Below are positions 6,954 through 16,720 of a DNA stretch of 54,985 bases, piece by piece. Source of the stretch: CAZJYI01 sp964550025. Its GTDB lineage: Bacteria; Verrucomicrobiota; Kiritimatiellia; UBA8416; CAYOBW01. The notes below the pieces were generated by a model. It worked only from the letters and a program-made list of their open reading frames with translations, made no database searches and had not been told where the DNA came from. Position 1 is the stretch's first letter. Each line of letters opens with the position of its first letter. Made by a program: the position numbers and the translations under genes. The DNA is taken from NCBI GenBank assembly GCA_964550025.1, contig CAZJYI010000070.1:1-54985 (forward strand). The letters run 5' to 3'.

Positions 6954-8624
6954 ATGGCCGGCAAGAAGTATTCGATCAGTCCGACGGGGGAGAAGTTCGC
7001 CATACCCACGAAGGCCGAGTATGCGGCCGAGTTCAAGAAGCTGAAGCGCCTTGTCGACAAACAGCGCGCCGACGGCAAGGAAATCGTGGTCGTGGTCGGC
7101 GTCGGTTTCGTGGGGGCCGTGATGGCCGCCGTCGTGGCCGATTCGACCGACCGCAAGGGCCGGCCGGGGAAGTTCGTGATCGGCATGCAGCGCCCGAGTA
7201 CGCGCAGCTACTGGAAGATCCCCCTGTTGAACCGCGGCCTGGCGCCCGTGTCGTCGGAAGACCCCGAGGTCGATGAGCTCATTGCGCGCTGCGTGAACGA
7301 GCGCAAGAACCTGATTGCCACCTACACGTACGATGCCCTCAAGCTGGCGGACGTGGTGGTCGTGGACGTGCAGTGCGACTACCTGAAGGAAGATCTCGGC
7401 GATTGCTGCACGGGGGCGGCCGACATGGCGGCGCTTGAAGCTTCCATGGAGACCATTGCCGAGAACATTCCGGCCAAGGCGATGGTGTTGATCGAGACGA
7501 CCGTGGCTCCCGGCACGACGGAGCAGATCGCCTATCCCATCATGAAGAAGGTCTTCGAGAAGCGCGGTATCCGGTCGGATCCCGTCCTCGCCCACAGTTA
7601 CGAACGCGTGATGCCGGGCAAAGACTATGTTTCCTCGATCCGCGATTTCTGGCGCGTCTGCAGCGGCGTCAACGCCACGGCGCGCAAGAGGGTCGCCAAG
7701 TTCCTCAAGGAAGTTCTCAACACCGATGACTTCCCGCTGACGGTACTCGACCGGCCGATCGAATCGGAGACGGCCAAGATCGTCGAGAACAGTTTCCGGG
7801 CAACGATCCTGGCGTTCATGGACGAGTGGTCGCTCTTTGCCGAGCGCAACGGCGTGGACCTGAAGAAGGTCATCGAGGCCATCAAGGTGCGTCCGACCCA
7901 CTCGAACATGATCTTCCCCGGTCCGGGGATCGGCGGCTACTGCCTGCCCAAGGACGGCGGCCTGGGCGTGTGGGCCTACAAGCATATCCACGGGTGGGAA
8001 GACGACATCTTCAAGATTACACCCCTGGCGATCGACATCAACGACACGCGCGGCCTGCACACGGCGACGCTCGTGCGCGACGCCTTGCGCAACATGGGGC
8101 AGCCCATTGCCGCGGCCGATATCCTGCTGATGGGAGCCTCCTATCGCGAGGACGTCGGCGACACGCGCTACAGCGGTTCGGAACTGATCGTGCGCAAGCT
8201 CACCGAGATGGGCGCCGATGTCCGCGTTCACGATCCCTACGTGAAACACTGGTTCGAGTTCCTGAACCAGAGCGTCAACGTCGAGCACGACGGTGACTTC
8301 GCACCGCACAGCAAGGCGCAGTTCTTCAACCGGCAGGCGCAGCTCGAGAGCCTCCAGATGGAGCCGGATCTCGGCAAGGCCATGAAAGGCGTGAAGGCGA
8401 TCGTGCTCGCCGTGCGGCACGCGGAGTATCTGGATCTCGACCCGGACAAGGTCGTCAAGGCCGTCGGGCGCCCCTGCGCCATCATCGACTGCTTCTGCAT
8501 CCTGGACGACGACCAGATCCGCCGCTACTTCGAGCTCGGGTGCGAGGTCAAGGGCATGGGTCGCGGCCATATCCGCCGCATCAAGGAAGAGGTGCGGCAG
8601 AACAGGAACAAGGCCTCGAATTGA
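6954..8624 (+). CDS. UDP/GDP-sugar 6-dehydrogenase family (WecC/VipA-like)
   Basis: This NAD-dependent enzyme oxidises the C6 hydroxyl of a nucleotide sugar to an acid, in two steps through a catalytic Cys. An unusual ~45-residue lysine-rich N-terminal extension precedes the Rossmann motif GVGFVG (residues 49-54). The central signature GPGIGGYCLPKDGG contains catalytic Cys330. The C-terminal UDP-binding domain carries GASYREDVGDTRYSGSEL. At 556 residues it is longer than the usual 400-450. The ATG at 6954 follows GGAG and starts within the conserved register; no closer start preserves the Rossmann fold. It probably supplies a uronic acid donor to the glycosyltransferases downstream. The exact sugar specificity is unknown. 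Confidence 0.88.
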   Translation: MAGKKYSISPTGEKFAIPTKAEYAAEFKKLKRLVDKQRADGKEIVVVVGVGFVGAVMAAVVADSTDRKGRPGKFVIGMQRPSTRSYWKIPLLNRGLAPVSSEDPEVDELIARCVNERKNLIATYTYDALKLADVVVVDVQCDYLKEDLGDCCTGAADMAALEASMETIAENIPAKAMVLIETTVAPGTTEQIAYPIMKKVFEKRGIRSDPVLAHSYERVMPGKDYVSSIRDFWRVCSGVNATARKRVAKFLKEVLNTDDFPLTVLDRPIESETAKIVENSFRATILAFMDEWSLFAERNGVDLKKVIEAIKVRPTHSNMIFPGPGIGGYCLPKDGGLGVWAYKHIHGWEDDIFKITPLAIDINDTRGLHTATLVRDALRNMGQPIAAADILLMGASYREDVGDTRYSGSELIVRKLTEMGADVRVHDPYVKHWFEFLNQSVNVEHDGDFAPHSKAQFFNRQAQLESLQMEPDLGKAMKGVKAIVLAVRHAEYLDLDPDKVVKAVGRPCAIIDCFCILDDDQIRRYFELGCEVKGMGRGHIRRIKEEVRQNRNKASN

Positions 8625-8700
8625 TGCCGGGCGGCCGACGCCGTCTCCGGCCTTCCGTGCTTCCCCCTGGTGCCGTTCAGCCGCCTGTGCGGTCAGGACT

Positions 8701-9942
8701 GTGTTGATTCGGTCTGCTCTACAGCAGGCCCTGCTGAGCTGTCTATTGAGCCCCCGGAAGACGCGCATCCTCATGTTCGGTCAGCCTGGCCGCAACACAC
8801 GGCTCTGGCTCGACTTCTTCGAGCAGCACGCTGAAACGCATCACGTGACGCTCGTCTGCCGTTCTCAGAGCCGCTGCCGCGGAGACGGCACCGATATGGC
8901 GGACTACCCGCGCATCGATGTCGTCGAGATCGAGGGGAAGCGCAGTTTCCTGACGTTGTGCCGCGTGCTCAGGCACCGCTACGACCTGGTGCTGATCCAG
9001 GGGCTCTACGGGTACCGTCTGGAAGCCGCGGTGTTCCTTCTTTCGCGGGCGCGCCGCCGAGCCGTCCAGATCTGGAATCCGCGGAACTACCGCCGGTGTG
9101 ACATGTCGAAGAGCCGACTGGAAAGAGCCTGCCTCTCGCGTATGCTGTCCGCCGCCGACGCCATCATCTTCAGCTGGTACGCGAACCGCGACGTCTTTGC
9201 CGGGCTCTTTCCGCGCTGGGCGGACAAGGCCGCCGTCTTTCCGTGGGGGATTCCCGCCCGCTACACGCATGCCGGTCCCTCTTCAGGCGAAGGTGAAACG
9301 TCGCCCCTGCTGCAGGGCGTGGCCGAGGACAGTCTCCTTGTGTTCTGGCCGCGCGCGTTCGGGCCGGCGAACCGCCACGACCTCCTTCTCGATGCGCTGC
9401 CCGTTCTGCGCGAGGCGTTGCCTGCCGGTCTCTGGCGGCGCACGCGTTTCGTCCTGGTGGGCGGGAACCCGGGGTATGACGAGCACCAGGCCCGACTGCG
9501 GGAGAAAGTGGCTGCGCTCGATGACACCGATCACCTCCGCTGGCATGAGGATTTCGTGCCGTTCGACATGCTCCTGCCGGTATGGAGACGGGCCGGCATC
9601 CTTCTCAACCTTGCCGATGACGACCAGCTCAGTACGGCCATCAATCTGGCGGGTCTGCACGGGCTCGTGCCCATCCTTTCGGACATCCCGGCATATCGAC
9701 ACCTGGTGCGCATCGGTTTCGATGCCGTGCTCGTGCAGAACACCGTCGACAGTGTCGCCGCCGCCCTGTGTGAGACGATCGGCAAAGTGGCCGGCGGCGA
9801 ACGGGTGTGCGAGCTCGAGCGCAATCGGAAACTCATGCTGGAGAAGTTCGATTCGGACAAGAACTTCGCCGCGATCATTGCTCACTGCCTGCATCCCGAG
9901 CGTGCCATCGCTGCCGAATCTCCGGCCCCGGAGCCAATATGA
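8701..9942 (+). CDS. GT-B fold glycosyltransferase
   Basis: This 413-residue cytoplasmic protein looks like a glycosyltransferase family 4/1 enzyme. The N-terminal half starts with a conserved strand (RILMFGQPG). The C-terminal nucleotide-sugar domain has VLVGGNPGYDEH, a DFVPFDMLLPVWRRAGI segment, and the NLAGLHGLVPILSDIPAYRHLV region that takes the place of the usual E-x7-E site. Donor and acceptor are unknown. The start is uncertain: GTG 8701 is the longest, TTG 8704 is better spaced from AGGA, and ATG 8773 lies inside the first strand. The stop overlaps the wzx start as ATGA. Confidence 0.8.
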   Translation: MLIRSALQQALLSCLLSPRKTRILMFGQPGRNTRLWLDFFEQHAETHHVTLVCRSQSRCRGDGTDMADYPRIDVVEIEGKRSFLTLCRVLRHRYDLVLIQGLYGYRLEAAVFLLSRARRRAVQIWNPRNYRRCDMSKSRLERACLSRMLSAADAIIFSWYANRDVFAGLFPRWADKAAVFPWGIPARYTHAGPSSGEGETSPLLQGVAEDSLLVFWPRAFGPANRHDLLLDALPVLREALPAGLWRRTRFVLVGGNPGYDEHQARLREKVAALDDTDHLRWHEDFVPFDMLLPVWRRAGILLNLADDDQLSTAINLAGLHGLVPILSDIPAYRHLVRIGFDAVLVQNTVDSVAAALCETIGKVAGGERVCELERNRKLMLEKFDSDKNFAAIIAHCLHPERAIAAESPAPEPI

Positions 9943-11378
9943 AGAGACTGCTCGGGGACACCGCGGTCTACGGCATCTCGTCCGTTCTCCAGAAAGCCCT
10001 GGGGTTTGTCCTGCTGCCTGTGTACACGCGGCATCTGAGCCGCGCCGAATACGGTGTCGTGGCATTCATCGTCAGTGTCATGGCCGTCGTCGAGGTCTTC
10101 GTAACGTGCTGCGCGAGTTCCGGCATCACGCGTTTCTACTACGAACACGATCCTGAACGTCGCTCTTCGCTGGCCTGCTCGGCGCTCCTCTTCTCGCTTG
10201 CCACGGGACTACTTGTCGCCGGCATCGGTCTCTGTCTGGCGCCCTGGTTGGCGGATCGCGTCTGGCGCATCGCGGACGGGACAGCCATGCTGCGGGTCGC
10301 GTTCCTGGGACTCTTCTTCGGCTCCGTCGGGCAGATCTTCCCGAACCTCCTGCGCCTGGGCAGGAGAAAGTGGACTTTTGTCATCCTGTCGGTCATCAAC
10401 ATGCTGTTGACGGCCGCGTTCATGGTCTACTGGGTCGTTTTCGCCCGCCAGGGGGCCCTCGGGATGGTCCTGGGCACGACGTGCGGTGCCGTCACACAGT
10501 TCGTTCTGTTCGGCGCGGCCGCGCTGGGGCAATGCCGGGGCCGGCCCTCCCGCGGTCTGCTGAAACAGGTTCTCAGTTTCAGCATACCGATCGTCTTCGT
10601 CGGTCTTTCCGGCATCGTCAAGAACCAAACGGACAAGTGGTTCCTGAAGTACTTCTGTGACCTGGAAGCACTGGGACTCTATGCGATAGGCGAGAAGTTC
10701 GCCTCCATCGTTGCCCTGCTGGGCGTGACGACGTTTACGCTCGCATGGAGCCCCTACATTCTGGGCTATGCCAAGGAAGAGGACCGCCAGAAGCGCATCC
10801 TGGCCGAGGTCTCCGATGCGTACCTGTTTTCGCTGTTGCTCATGGCCATGGCGCTTTCCGCTTTCGGCCCGCACGTCCTGCGCGCGATGTCGCCGCCCGC
10901 GTTCCACGCCGCGAGCCGCGTGATCCTGCCGCTCTGCATGATCTGGGTGTTTATGGGAATCGGCTACGTTTGGGTGGTCGGTGTGCACATGGCCCTGATG
11001 ACCAAGTACCTGCCCGTGTTCGTCTTCGTGGGTCTGGTTGTGAACATCGCTCTGAATGCCCTGATGATTCCCCCGTTTGGGATTGTCGGCGCGGCGGCGG
11101 CGAGCGGCATTTCGAGTGCCGTCATCAGCGTTCAGTACCTCTGGTTCTCCCAGCGACACTTTCCGGTGGCGTATCACACCAAGCGCATGGCATGGTGCCT
11201 TTGCCTGTTTGGCGTGCTGATGGCCGGCGTGTTCGTCGCGCACGGCAGGACGACGCTTTGGGTGTCCGGCGCGGTTGGCGTACTCGCGGTGGCTGCTTTC
11301 CTTGCCTTCGGGTTCCAGGTGATGCTGCCGGCCAAGACACGCGGCGAGCTGCTCGCGGTGCTTCGCGGAGGCAGATGA
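9939..11378 (+). CDS. wzx: Wzx-type polysaccharide flippase (MOP superfamily)
   Basis: This 479-residue membrane protein has about 12-14 hydrophobic segments along its whole length. It begins MKRLLGDTAVYGISSVLQKA, followed by LLPVYTRHLSRAEYGVVAF, a classic Wzx/MATE-like start. Wzx flips undecaprenyl-pyrophosphate-linked repeat units to the periplasmic face, where a Wzy polymerase joins them. The ATG overlaps the upstream glycosyltransferase stop (ATGA), supporting coupled expression. Two Wzy-type proteins flank it (4634 and 11527), consistent with a Wzx/Wzy-dependent pathway. A 148-nt gap follows, with no gene seen. Confidence 0.9.
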   Translation: MKRLLGDTAVYGISSVLQKALGFVLLPVYTRHLSRAEYGVVAFIVSVMAVVEVFVTCCASSGITRFYYEHDPERRSSLACSALLFSLATGLLVAGIGLCLAPWLADRVWRIADGTAMLRVAFLGLFFGSVGQIFPNLLRLGRRKWTFVILSVINMLLTAAFMVYWVVFARQGALGMVLGTTCGAVTQFVLFGAAALGQCRGRPSRGLLKQVLSFSIPIVFVGLSGIVKNQTDKWFLKYFCDLEALGLYAIGEKFASIVALLGVTTFTLAWSPYILGYAKEEDRQKRILAEVSDAYLFSLLLMAMALSAFGPHVLRAMSPPAFHAASRVILPLCMIWVFMGIGYVWVVGVHMALMTKYLPVFVFVGLVVNIALNALMIPPFGIVGAAAASGISSAVISVQYLWFSQRHFPVAYHTKRMAWCLCLFGVLMAGVFVAHGRTTLWVSGAVGVLAVAAFLAFGFQVMLPAKTRGELLAVLRGGR

Positions 11379-11526
11379 CGGTAGCGGGCATTGCCCAACA
11401 TGAGAATCGCTGCGGACGTCTACACGGGTCTGGACGGGGACGGAGGACTGGTGATAGTGTCTCCGCCTTTTCGGGTACCGGTCGTGCGATACAGGAGGGT
11501 CCGTCGATGGAGGGCGGCATAGCGGC

Positions 11527-13104
11527 ATGATTACCGATCTACTTTTGCGATACGGCATGGGCATCGTCCTGCTGCTGGGCGTGGTCAAGGCACTCTCGAT
11601 GATGCTCTACGTCAGCGAGTCGCCGATGCATGTGCTGCGCGTTGCCCTGCTGTACGTTGGGCTGCCCTTTGTTTTCTGGGTGGTCTGGCTCTTTCCCTTC
11701 ACGGGCGGGCCGTTGGTTTTCCTCGTCTTCCTCTTCGACCCACGCTTCTTCGGCGGCCGGGCGGTCATGAGCACGCTCTACCCGTTTTTCGTTCTGTGTA
11801 CGCTCGGTCACGTCATACGGTGTATCCTGAGCAAAGAGCCGGTTCTGCGACGCAAGCACGTTCCCCTTACCCTGGCGGGCTACTTCCTGATCGCGGCCGT
11901 CTGCTACTTGCGTGATCCGGCGCTTCCTACCTTCGGAAAAGGTGAGGGATCCGGTTTCTCGCAGTACGTCTCCTTCTTCTGCAGTTTCCTGCCGTTTGTC
12001 TTCCTGCCCCAGATGATCTCCCGCAAGACATTGATGCGGCTGCCGTTCTGGGTCATGCTTGCAAGCGCCCTGGCCGCTGTCTTCCACACGCTGCTGATCC
12101 TCTACGCGGAACCACACCTGCAGATCATCTTCATCAGTGCCGATCATCTCGCCTATGCCGAGCAGGGCCGGTACAGCTACTTGTCCAGGCCTGCCGTACT
12201 GCTGTTCGTGTCGTCTCTTTCCGTCTTCTTCTTCTCGCGCCGCGTGTCCGTGTTCGAACGTCCCATGGCCGCCGTCGGCATGGTGGCGGGAATGGTCGGT
12301 ATTGTCCTTACCGGGACACGGTCGCTCGTGTTGGCTGCCGTGGCCGCGGTACTCTGCGTCCTGGCCGCCAAACGTAGTTGGTGGGGGCTCGCGACGGGTG
12401 TCGGCATGCTGTTAACACTGCTGGTCGTGCGTGTGACCCTTCCAACGACGGACAGCGAGATTCTCAAGCCCGTCGTTCGCTCGATCAACTTCCTCACCCG
12501 AGAGAAGGCGTACACGCGTTCCGCATGGCAGTTTGAAGACGTTGAAACCATGCAGTGGCGCCTGCGTCTGTGGGAGGCAGGTATCCGTTCCGCCCGCAAA
12601 TACCCCCTCCTGGGGCGCGGTTTCTCGGCACGTTACAGCCGCCGGTTCTCGCCCTACCTCCTCTCTCTCGTGAGCCAGCGGGAGCTCGCAATCGAGAACT
12701 TGCTCGACACCGGCGGAACGCACAACATGTGGCTCGGGCCGTTCGTCAGCTTCGGCATAGCCGCCGGGATCCTCTTCACCCTGTTCGTGGTCACGCGAGG
12801 GTGGCACCTGTTTCGACTGGCATTCCGTCTCCGCCCCGATCATGACCTTTTCGTGACAGCGCAGTTCCTGGCCGTGTGGCTGGCCGCATGCGCAGCACTG
12901 TCGATGACCACCGGTGGCACGGTGTCCACTACGCTCTTTCTCCTCCTGGCGGTCTCCGTGGCCCTGGACCGGCACATTGAATCCGGCGGAGACGGGGAGG
13001 AGAAACGGTCGAAACACGGGCATGGTGCGCCCGTGAATCCTCCCTCCAACGCGCTGGCGGCTGCCGACGCCCCTAACGACGGGAGCGCCGGACGGAAACA
13101 GTGA
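11527..13104 (+). CDS. O-antigen polymerase/ligase-type membrane protein (Wzy_C family), second copy
   Basis: This is a 525-residue polytopic membrane protein. The ligase/polymerase-type periplasmic loop contains RLWEAGIRSARKYPLLGRGF followed by GGTHNMWLGPFVSFGIAAG, the same layout as the protein at 4634 but with low similarity between the two. The C-terminal ~45 residues are hydrophilic and probably cytoplasmic. It follows Wzx directly, so it is the likelier Wzy repeat-unit polymerase (inference from order). Its stop overlaps the methyltransferase start (GTGA). GGAGGG lies 12 nt upstream of the ATG. Confidence 0.87.
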   Translation: MITDLLLRYGMGIVLLLGVVKALSMMLYVSESPMHVLRVALLYVGLPFVFWVVWLFPFTGGPLVFLVFLFDPRFFGGRAVMSTLYPFFVLCTLGHVIRCILSKEPVLRRKHVPLTLAGYFLIAAVCYLRDPALPTFGKGEGSGFSQYVSFFCSFLPFVFLPQMISRKTLMRLPFWVMLASALAAVFHTLLILYAEPHLQIIFISADHLAYAEQGRYSYLSRPAVLLFVSSLSVFFFSRRVSVFERPMAAVGMVAGMVGIVLTGTRSLVLAAVAAVLCVLAAKRSWWGLATGVGMLLTLLVVRVTLPTTDSEILKPVVRSINFLTREKAYTRSAWQFEDVETMQWRLRLWEAGIRSARKYPLLGRGFSARYSRRFSPYLLSLVSQRELAIENLLDTGGTHNMWLGPFVSFGIAAGILFTLFVVTRGWHLFRLAFRLRPDHDLFVTAQFLAVWLAACAALSMTTGGTVSTTLFLLLAVSVALDRHIESGGDGEEKRSKHGHGAPVNPPSNALAAADAPNDGSAGRKQ

Positions 13105-13886
13105 GCGCGTCCTTCTACGAGCCGGCTGCCGCGGACGCAACGATCGCGTCGGTCGACCGCGACGTCTATTCCTCGCGCTACCAGAAGGAGAAGGACGCCT
13201 GTATTCAGCGCTTGCTCGCCCACGTCCCGCTGCAAGGAACCGAAGTGCTCGAGATAGGCTGCGGGGCCGGCGTCTGGACACAACGGCTGGCCCGTGCCGG
13301 TGCGAGCGTCACGGCGCTTGACGTCCTGCCGCATCTCGTCGAGGCGGCCACGGCCCGAATCAAAAGCAACTCGCTCGACGACCGGTGCAGGTTCCTCTGC
13401 GGCAACCTGGATGATGTTGTCCCCGAAAACGCCTCTTTCGACTTTGTCTTCTTCAAGGACGTGATCGAGCATGTCCACGATGACCGTGAGGTTGTCGCCC
13501 AGATCGCACGCCGACTTGCCCCCGGGGGCCTGCTGTTCGTCTCGACGCAAAACGCGCTCTGCCTGAACTTCGCGCTCGAGAGTTTCTGGGAGCGCATCAT
13601 CAAGCGCCACAGAGGATGGATGGGCTGGGATGAGACGCACGTGCGCTTCTACACGCCTCGCCGCCTGGAGAACCTGCTGATGGAGCACGGGTTGAGTGTC
13701 CGCCACCGCAACGCAGCCTACTTTGTCCCGTACCGCTGGTTCACGTTTCGGGTGGGGCGTCCGGGATGGGAACCGGGGTGGTGCCACGTTGCGGACCGTC
13801 ACTCGGACGACTGCTGGCTGGCGAGATTCGGCTGGTCCATCCACGTCCTGGCATCGAAGACCTCGTCGCCGGCACGACCGTTGTGA
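13101..13886 (+). CDS. Class I SAM-dependent methyltransferase
   Basis: This 261-residue cytoplasmic protein has the SAM-binding motif I VLEIGCGAGVWTQRLA (about residues 49-64) and the acidic motif II region VTALDV, followed by FDFVFFKDVIEHVHDD and the post-motif strand APGGLLFVSTQN. It belongs to the UbiG/Methyltransf_11-like group. In a polysaccharide locus it probably methylates a sugar or caps a chain end, but small-molecule substrates cannot be excluded. The GTG start overlaps the preceding stop by 4 nt. Confidence 0.85.
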   Translation: MSASFYEPAAADATIASVDRDVYSSRYQKEKDACIQRLLAHVPLQGTEVLEIGCGAGVWTQRLARAGASVTALDVLPHLVEAATARIKSNSLDDRCRFLCGNLDDVVPENASFDFVFFKDVIEHVHDDREVVAQIARRLAPGGLLFVSTQNALCLNFALESFWERIIKRHRGWMGWDETHVRFYTPRRLENLLMEHGLSVRHRNAAYFVPYRWFTFRVGRPGWEPGWCHVADRHSDDCWLARFGWSIHVLASKTSSPARPL

Positions 13887-13929
13887 GTTCCTCTCTCATC
13901 GGTCACGCGCCCCGTCCGACGCAGACGTC

Positions 13930-15081
13930 ATGACCGCTACCCGCAACATCGTGATGTTCTCCACGTCCTACTGGGACGCACCGTACTGGTTTCGCAGGCA
14001 GCACTTTGCCGCGCATCTTGCGCGGAAAGGCTGGCGCGTCGTCTACGTCGAGCCCCTTCACACGGTCACCACCGTGCTGCGTCGACTGGGCCTCGACGGC
14101 CCCGATGCCCGTTGCCTGCGCCCGCGGGTGACCCCGAACGATGACATCGGAACACTGACGGTGTACCGCCCGCCTGCCGCGCTCCCGCTTATCGTGCGCA
14201 GCCCCCTGATGGCGGGCCTCGCCCGCCGTCTTCTGCGCGCGCGCATTCATGGCGATGTTCGCTCGATTCTCGGGACCGATCGCTACGTGCAGATCGTCTA
14301 CAATCCGTCGGACCAGTACCTGCTGGATGACGATAACCCAGTCGTGTACGAGGTCATCGACCGTTTCTCGGCCTACCCGGAGTACATGAGCCGCCGGGAT
14401 TGGATGGAGCGCATCGCCAGGCGGCTCGCGACGCGCGCCTCGCTTGTTTCCGCCACGACGAATGAACTGGCGGACCTCCTGCCCGCCGCCAACAAGGTCG
14501 TCATTCCCAACGGGGTGGATCTGAAGCTCTTCCTCGACTCGAAGCAGGATCCCGAGCCCGGCGACCTGGCGGCCATTCCCCATCCACGCGCCGTGTACGT
14601 CGGCGCCCTGTACGAGTGGTTCGATTTCGATCTGCTGACCGAGGTGGCACGCAGGTTTCCCCCGCTGCAATTCGTCTTGATCGGTTTCCACCGCTCGGCG
14701 CTGCCGCCCCTTCCTCACAACGTCCGCTATCTCGGCCCCAAGCCGCGGGAAGAACTGCCCGCCTACCTGCAGCAGTGCGAGCTCGGACTCATCCCGTTCC
14801 GTATCGACGACCTGACGCAACACGTCGACCCGCTGAAGTTCTACGAGTACCTGGCTGCCGACCTGCCCACGGTGTCCACCTTCATGCACACGCTCGAGAA
14901 GTATCGCGGTCCCGGCGTGCTGAGCCTCGCGGGTGACGCCGAGAGTTTTGCCGAGGGAATACAGAACATGCTGCGCACGGCGCGACAGGGCCGCAACAAC
15001 CGCTGCGCCATCGCGAAGCGACATGCCTGGCCCAAGCTTGCCGACGACTTCGAAGCGCAACTGGCGCGGCTCGAGACATGA
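13930..15081 (+). CDS. Glycosyltransferase family 1/4 (TuaH-like)
   Basis: This is a 383-residue GT-B enzyme. The N-terminal region has FSTSYWDAPYWFRRQHFAA and VVYVEP. The linker to the donor-binding domain reads KVVIPNGVDLKLF. The C-terminal half has VYVGALYEWFDFDLL, NVRYLGPKPREELPAYLQQCELGLIPF, and DPLKFYEYLAADLPTV, the donor-phosphate/E-x7-E equivalent. The layout resembles teichuronic acid-type transferases such as TuaH. The ATG at 13930 begins the conserved strand. Sugar specificity is unknown. It is part of the compact run 13101-21229. Confidence 0.85.
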   Translation: MTATRNIVMFSTSYWDAPYWFRRQHFAAHLARKGWRVVYVEPLHTVTTVLRRLGLDGPDARCLRPRVTPNDDIGTLTVYRPPAALPLIVRSPLMAGLARRLLRARIHGDVRSILGTDRYVQIVYNPSDQYLLDDDNPVVYEVIDRFSAYPEYMSRRDWMERIARRLATRASLVSATTNELADLLPAANKVVIPNGVDLKLFLDSKQDPEPGDLAAIPHPRAVYVGALYEWFDFDLLTEVARRFPPLQFVLIGFHRSALPPLPHNVRYLGPKPREELPAYLQQCELGLIPFRIDDLTQHVDPLKFYEYLAADLPTVSTFMHTLEKYRGPGVLSLAGDAESFAEGIQNMLRTARQGRNNRCAIAKRHAWPKLADDFEAQLARLET

Positions 15082-15115
15082 AAACACCCCGGGCCGTTGA
15101 CTTCGCCGGACGGGT

Positions 15116-16720
15116 ATGACAGATTCGCCCCGCCATTCCGTGATGAACACAGTGAAACGCGAACTCCCCATTCTGCCACTGCTTATCGCCGCCGTCGTTG
15201 GTGTGACGACCGTGTACTTCGTGCTGTCGGCAATGGCCGGTTATCCCGCCTACCGCGCACAGCATCTGGGTACGGCGCTGCACTATGCACGGCACGGCTT
15301 TGATCCGTTGCGGCCCGTGATTCTCGGTTTCAACGCCACGCAGACCCCGACGGTGCTGGAGTTCCCCCTCTGGCAACTCGTGGCCGGCGCTTTTCTCCGG
15401 CTCGGGCAGGAACGTCTGGTGATGGGCAACATCGCTTCCCTTCTCCTGTTCCTTACCTCGCTCTGGCCGATGCACAAGCTGGGTGCCGGCCTGGTGGACC
15501 GCCGTGCGGCGAACTGGGTGCTGGCGGCCTACGTCTGCCAGCCGTTGGTGTTCTCGTACGCGGGATCCTCGGCAGTGGACGGAACAGTCCTGGCTGCTCA
15601 CGTCTGGGCGTCGTTCGCCTGTGTCCGTGCACTGCAGACACGCCGCGTTGCGGCGTGGGCATTACTGGCCGCGCTGGCCGCCCTGCTGGCGGTCCTGAAG
15701 GTCCCGTACTTCATTGCTTTTGGAACGGGGGCGGGCCTGTTCCTTCTGTCGCAGCCGGACATGCGTCGATGCGCGGGTCCCTGGCTGCGGTTGGGTAGCG
15801 CCGGGGTCATCGGGATGGGGGTGTTCTGGGTGTGGGCCGCGCACGCGACGGCGTGTGCGGACGAGGCGCTCTTCCCGCTCTGCGCGTTCCGCATGTCGGC
15901 CAAAGGCAGCGGGATGCTGAACTCGATGGCGCACTGGCGCATCCTGGCATCGCCGTTCGACCTGGCTCGCGGCGGCTTGCGTTTCCTGCGTGCCTGCACG
16001 GGCAGCTACGCGCTGATCTTCGCCGTCCTGGCGGCCGCGGTCTCCAAAGCGTCCCGCCCGGCAGCCGCGTTTCTCCTCGGCGCCGTTGCCGCCACCCTGC
16101 TGTTCCCCCGCCTGGTTCTCGTTCACCACCACTACTACCTCCTGTACGCCCTGCCGGTCGCCCTTCTCCTGGGTGCCTTCCTCCACAGGCTCGAACATGC
16201 CCTGTGCGAATTCGCGCAATGGCCTCGCCTCGTCGTTCGCGTCGTACTCTGCGGTGTTCTCGCGATCTCCCTCGTCCAGGGGCTCCTGGCCCGCGAGACG
16301 TTCCAGTTCGATCCCTACTCGCAGGACTGCGCCAGGATAATCCGCGAGCACACATCGCCCCGGGACAAGATCATCGTACAGCGCGAACACGCGGATTGGG
16401 GTGGAGAGCATTTCTTCTTATCGGGGCGCACCGGCCTGAGCACAATGGACTTCGCGGCGCTCACGTCGGACCCGGAAGCCATGCAGAAACTGGTGTCACT
16501 GGGGTATACGACGCTCGTCTTGATGAGCGAGTCACCCCTGTACCACGCCTACAAGGTCGTGAACCCCGGGCCTGCCGCCGCCAGGCGCAAACGCAAGTCC
16601 TATCGGGAGTTCGACCTGTCTCCCGTCGACTCCTGGCCCGTGGTGTTTCAGAACGAGGATATGCTGATCCTGCGCATACCGGCCGCGGCCGCGCCGGCCG
16701 ATGCCGGGAATCCGGCGTGA
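15116..16720 (+). CDS. ArnT/PMT-like (GT39/GT83-type) polytopic membrane glycosyltransferase
   Basis: This 534-residue protein has about 10-11 hydrophobic segments in its first ~400 residues and a soluble C-terminal domain. The first periplasmic loop (AGYPAYRAQHLGTALHYARH, then NATQTPTVLEFPLWQ) matches the layout of polyprenyl-phosphate-sugar-using GT-C enzymes (ArnT, GT39). The usual Asp-Glu pair of that loop is not evident, so the subfamily is uncertain. Such enzymes transfer a sugar from a polyprenyl monophosphate carrier on the periplasmic side. Its stop overlaps the next gene as GTGA. Confidence 0.75.
   Translation: MTDSPRHSVMNTVKRELPILPLLIAAVVGVTTVYFVLSAMAGYPAYRAQHLGTALHYARHGFDPLRPVILGFNATQTPTVLEFPLWQLVAGAFLRLGQERLVMGNIASLLLFLTSLWPMHKLGAGLVDRRAANWVLAAYVCQPLVFSYAGSSAVDGTVLAAHVWASFACVRALQTRRVAAWALLAALAALLAVLKVPYFIAFGTGAGLFLLSQPDMRRCAGPWLRLGSAGVIGMGVFWVWAAHATACADEALFPLCAFRMSAKGSGMLNSMAHWRILASPFDLARGGLRFLRACTGSYALIFAVLAAAVSKASRPAAAFLLGAVAATLLFPRLVLVHHHYYLLYALPVALLLGAFLHRLEHALCEFAQWPRLVVRVVLCGVLAISLVQGLLARETFQFDPYSQDCARIIREHTSPRDKIIVQREHADWGGEHFFLSGRTGLSTMDFAALTSDPEAMQKLVSLGYTTLVLMSESPLYHAYKVVNPGPAAARRKRKSYREFDLSPVDSWPVVFQNEDMLILRIPAAAAPADAGNPA

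Noticed and set aside
6768..8774. 668-codon minus-strand frame opposite the nucleotide-sugar dehydrogenase
   Set aside because: Low-complexity His/Arg/Asp-rich translation without motifs; the plus-strand frame has clear Rossmann and catalytic Cys signatures.
15832..16716. Apparent 300-codon N-terminal extension of the GT2 glycosyltransferase
   Set aside because: It overlaps the membrane glycosyltransferase in another frame and has no domain; the true GT2 start is at 16717 or 16738.
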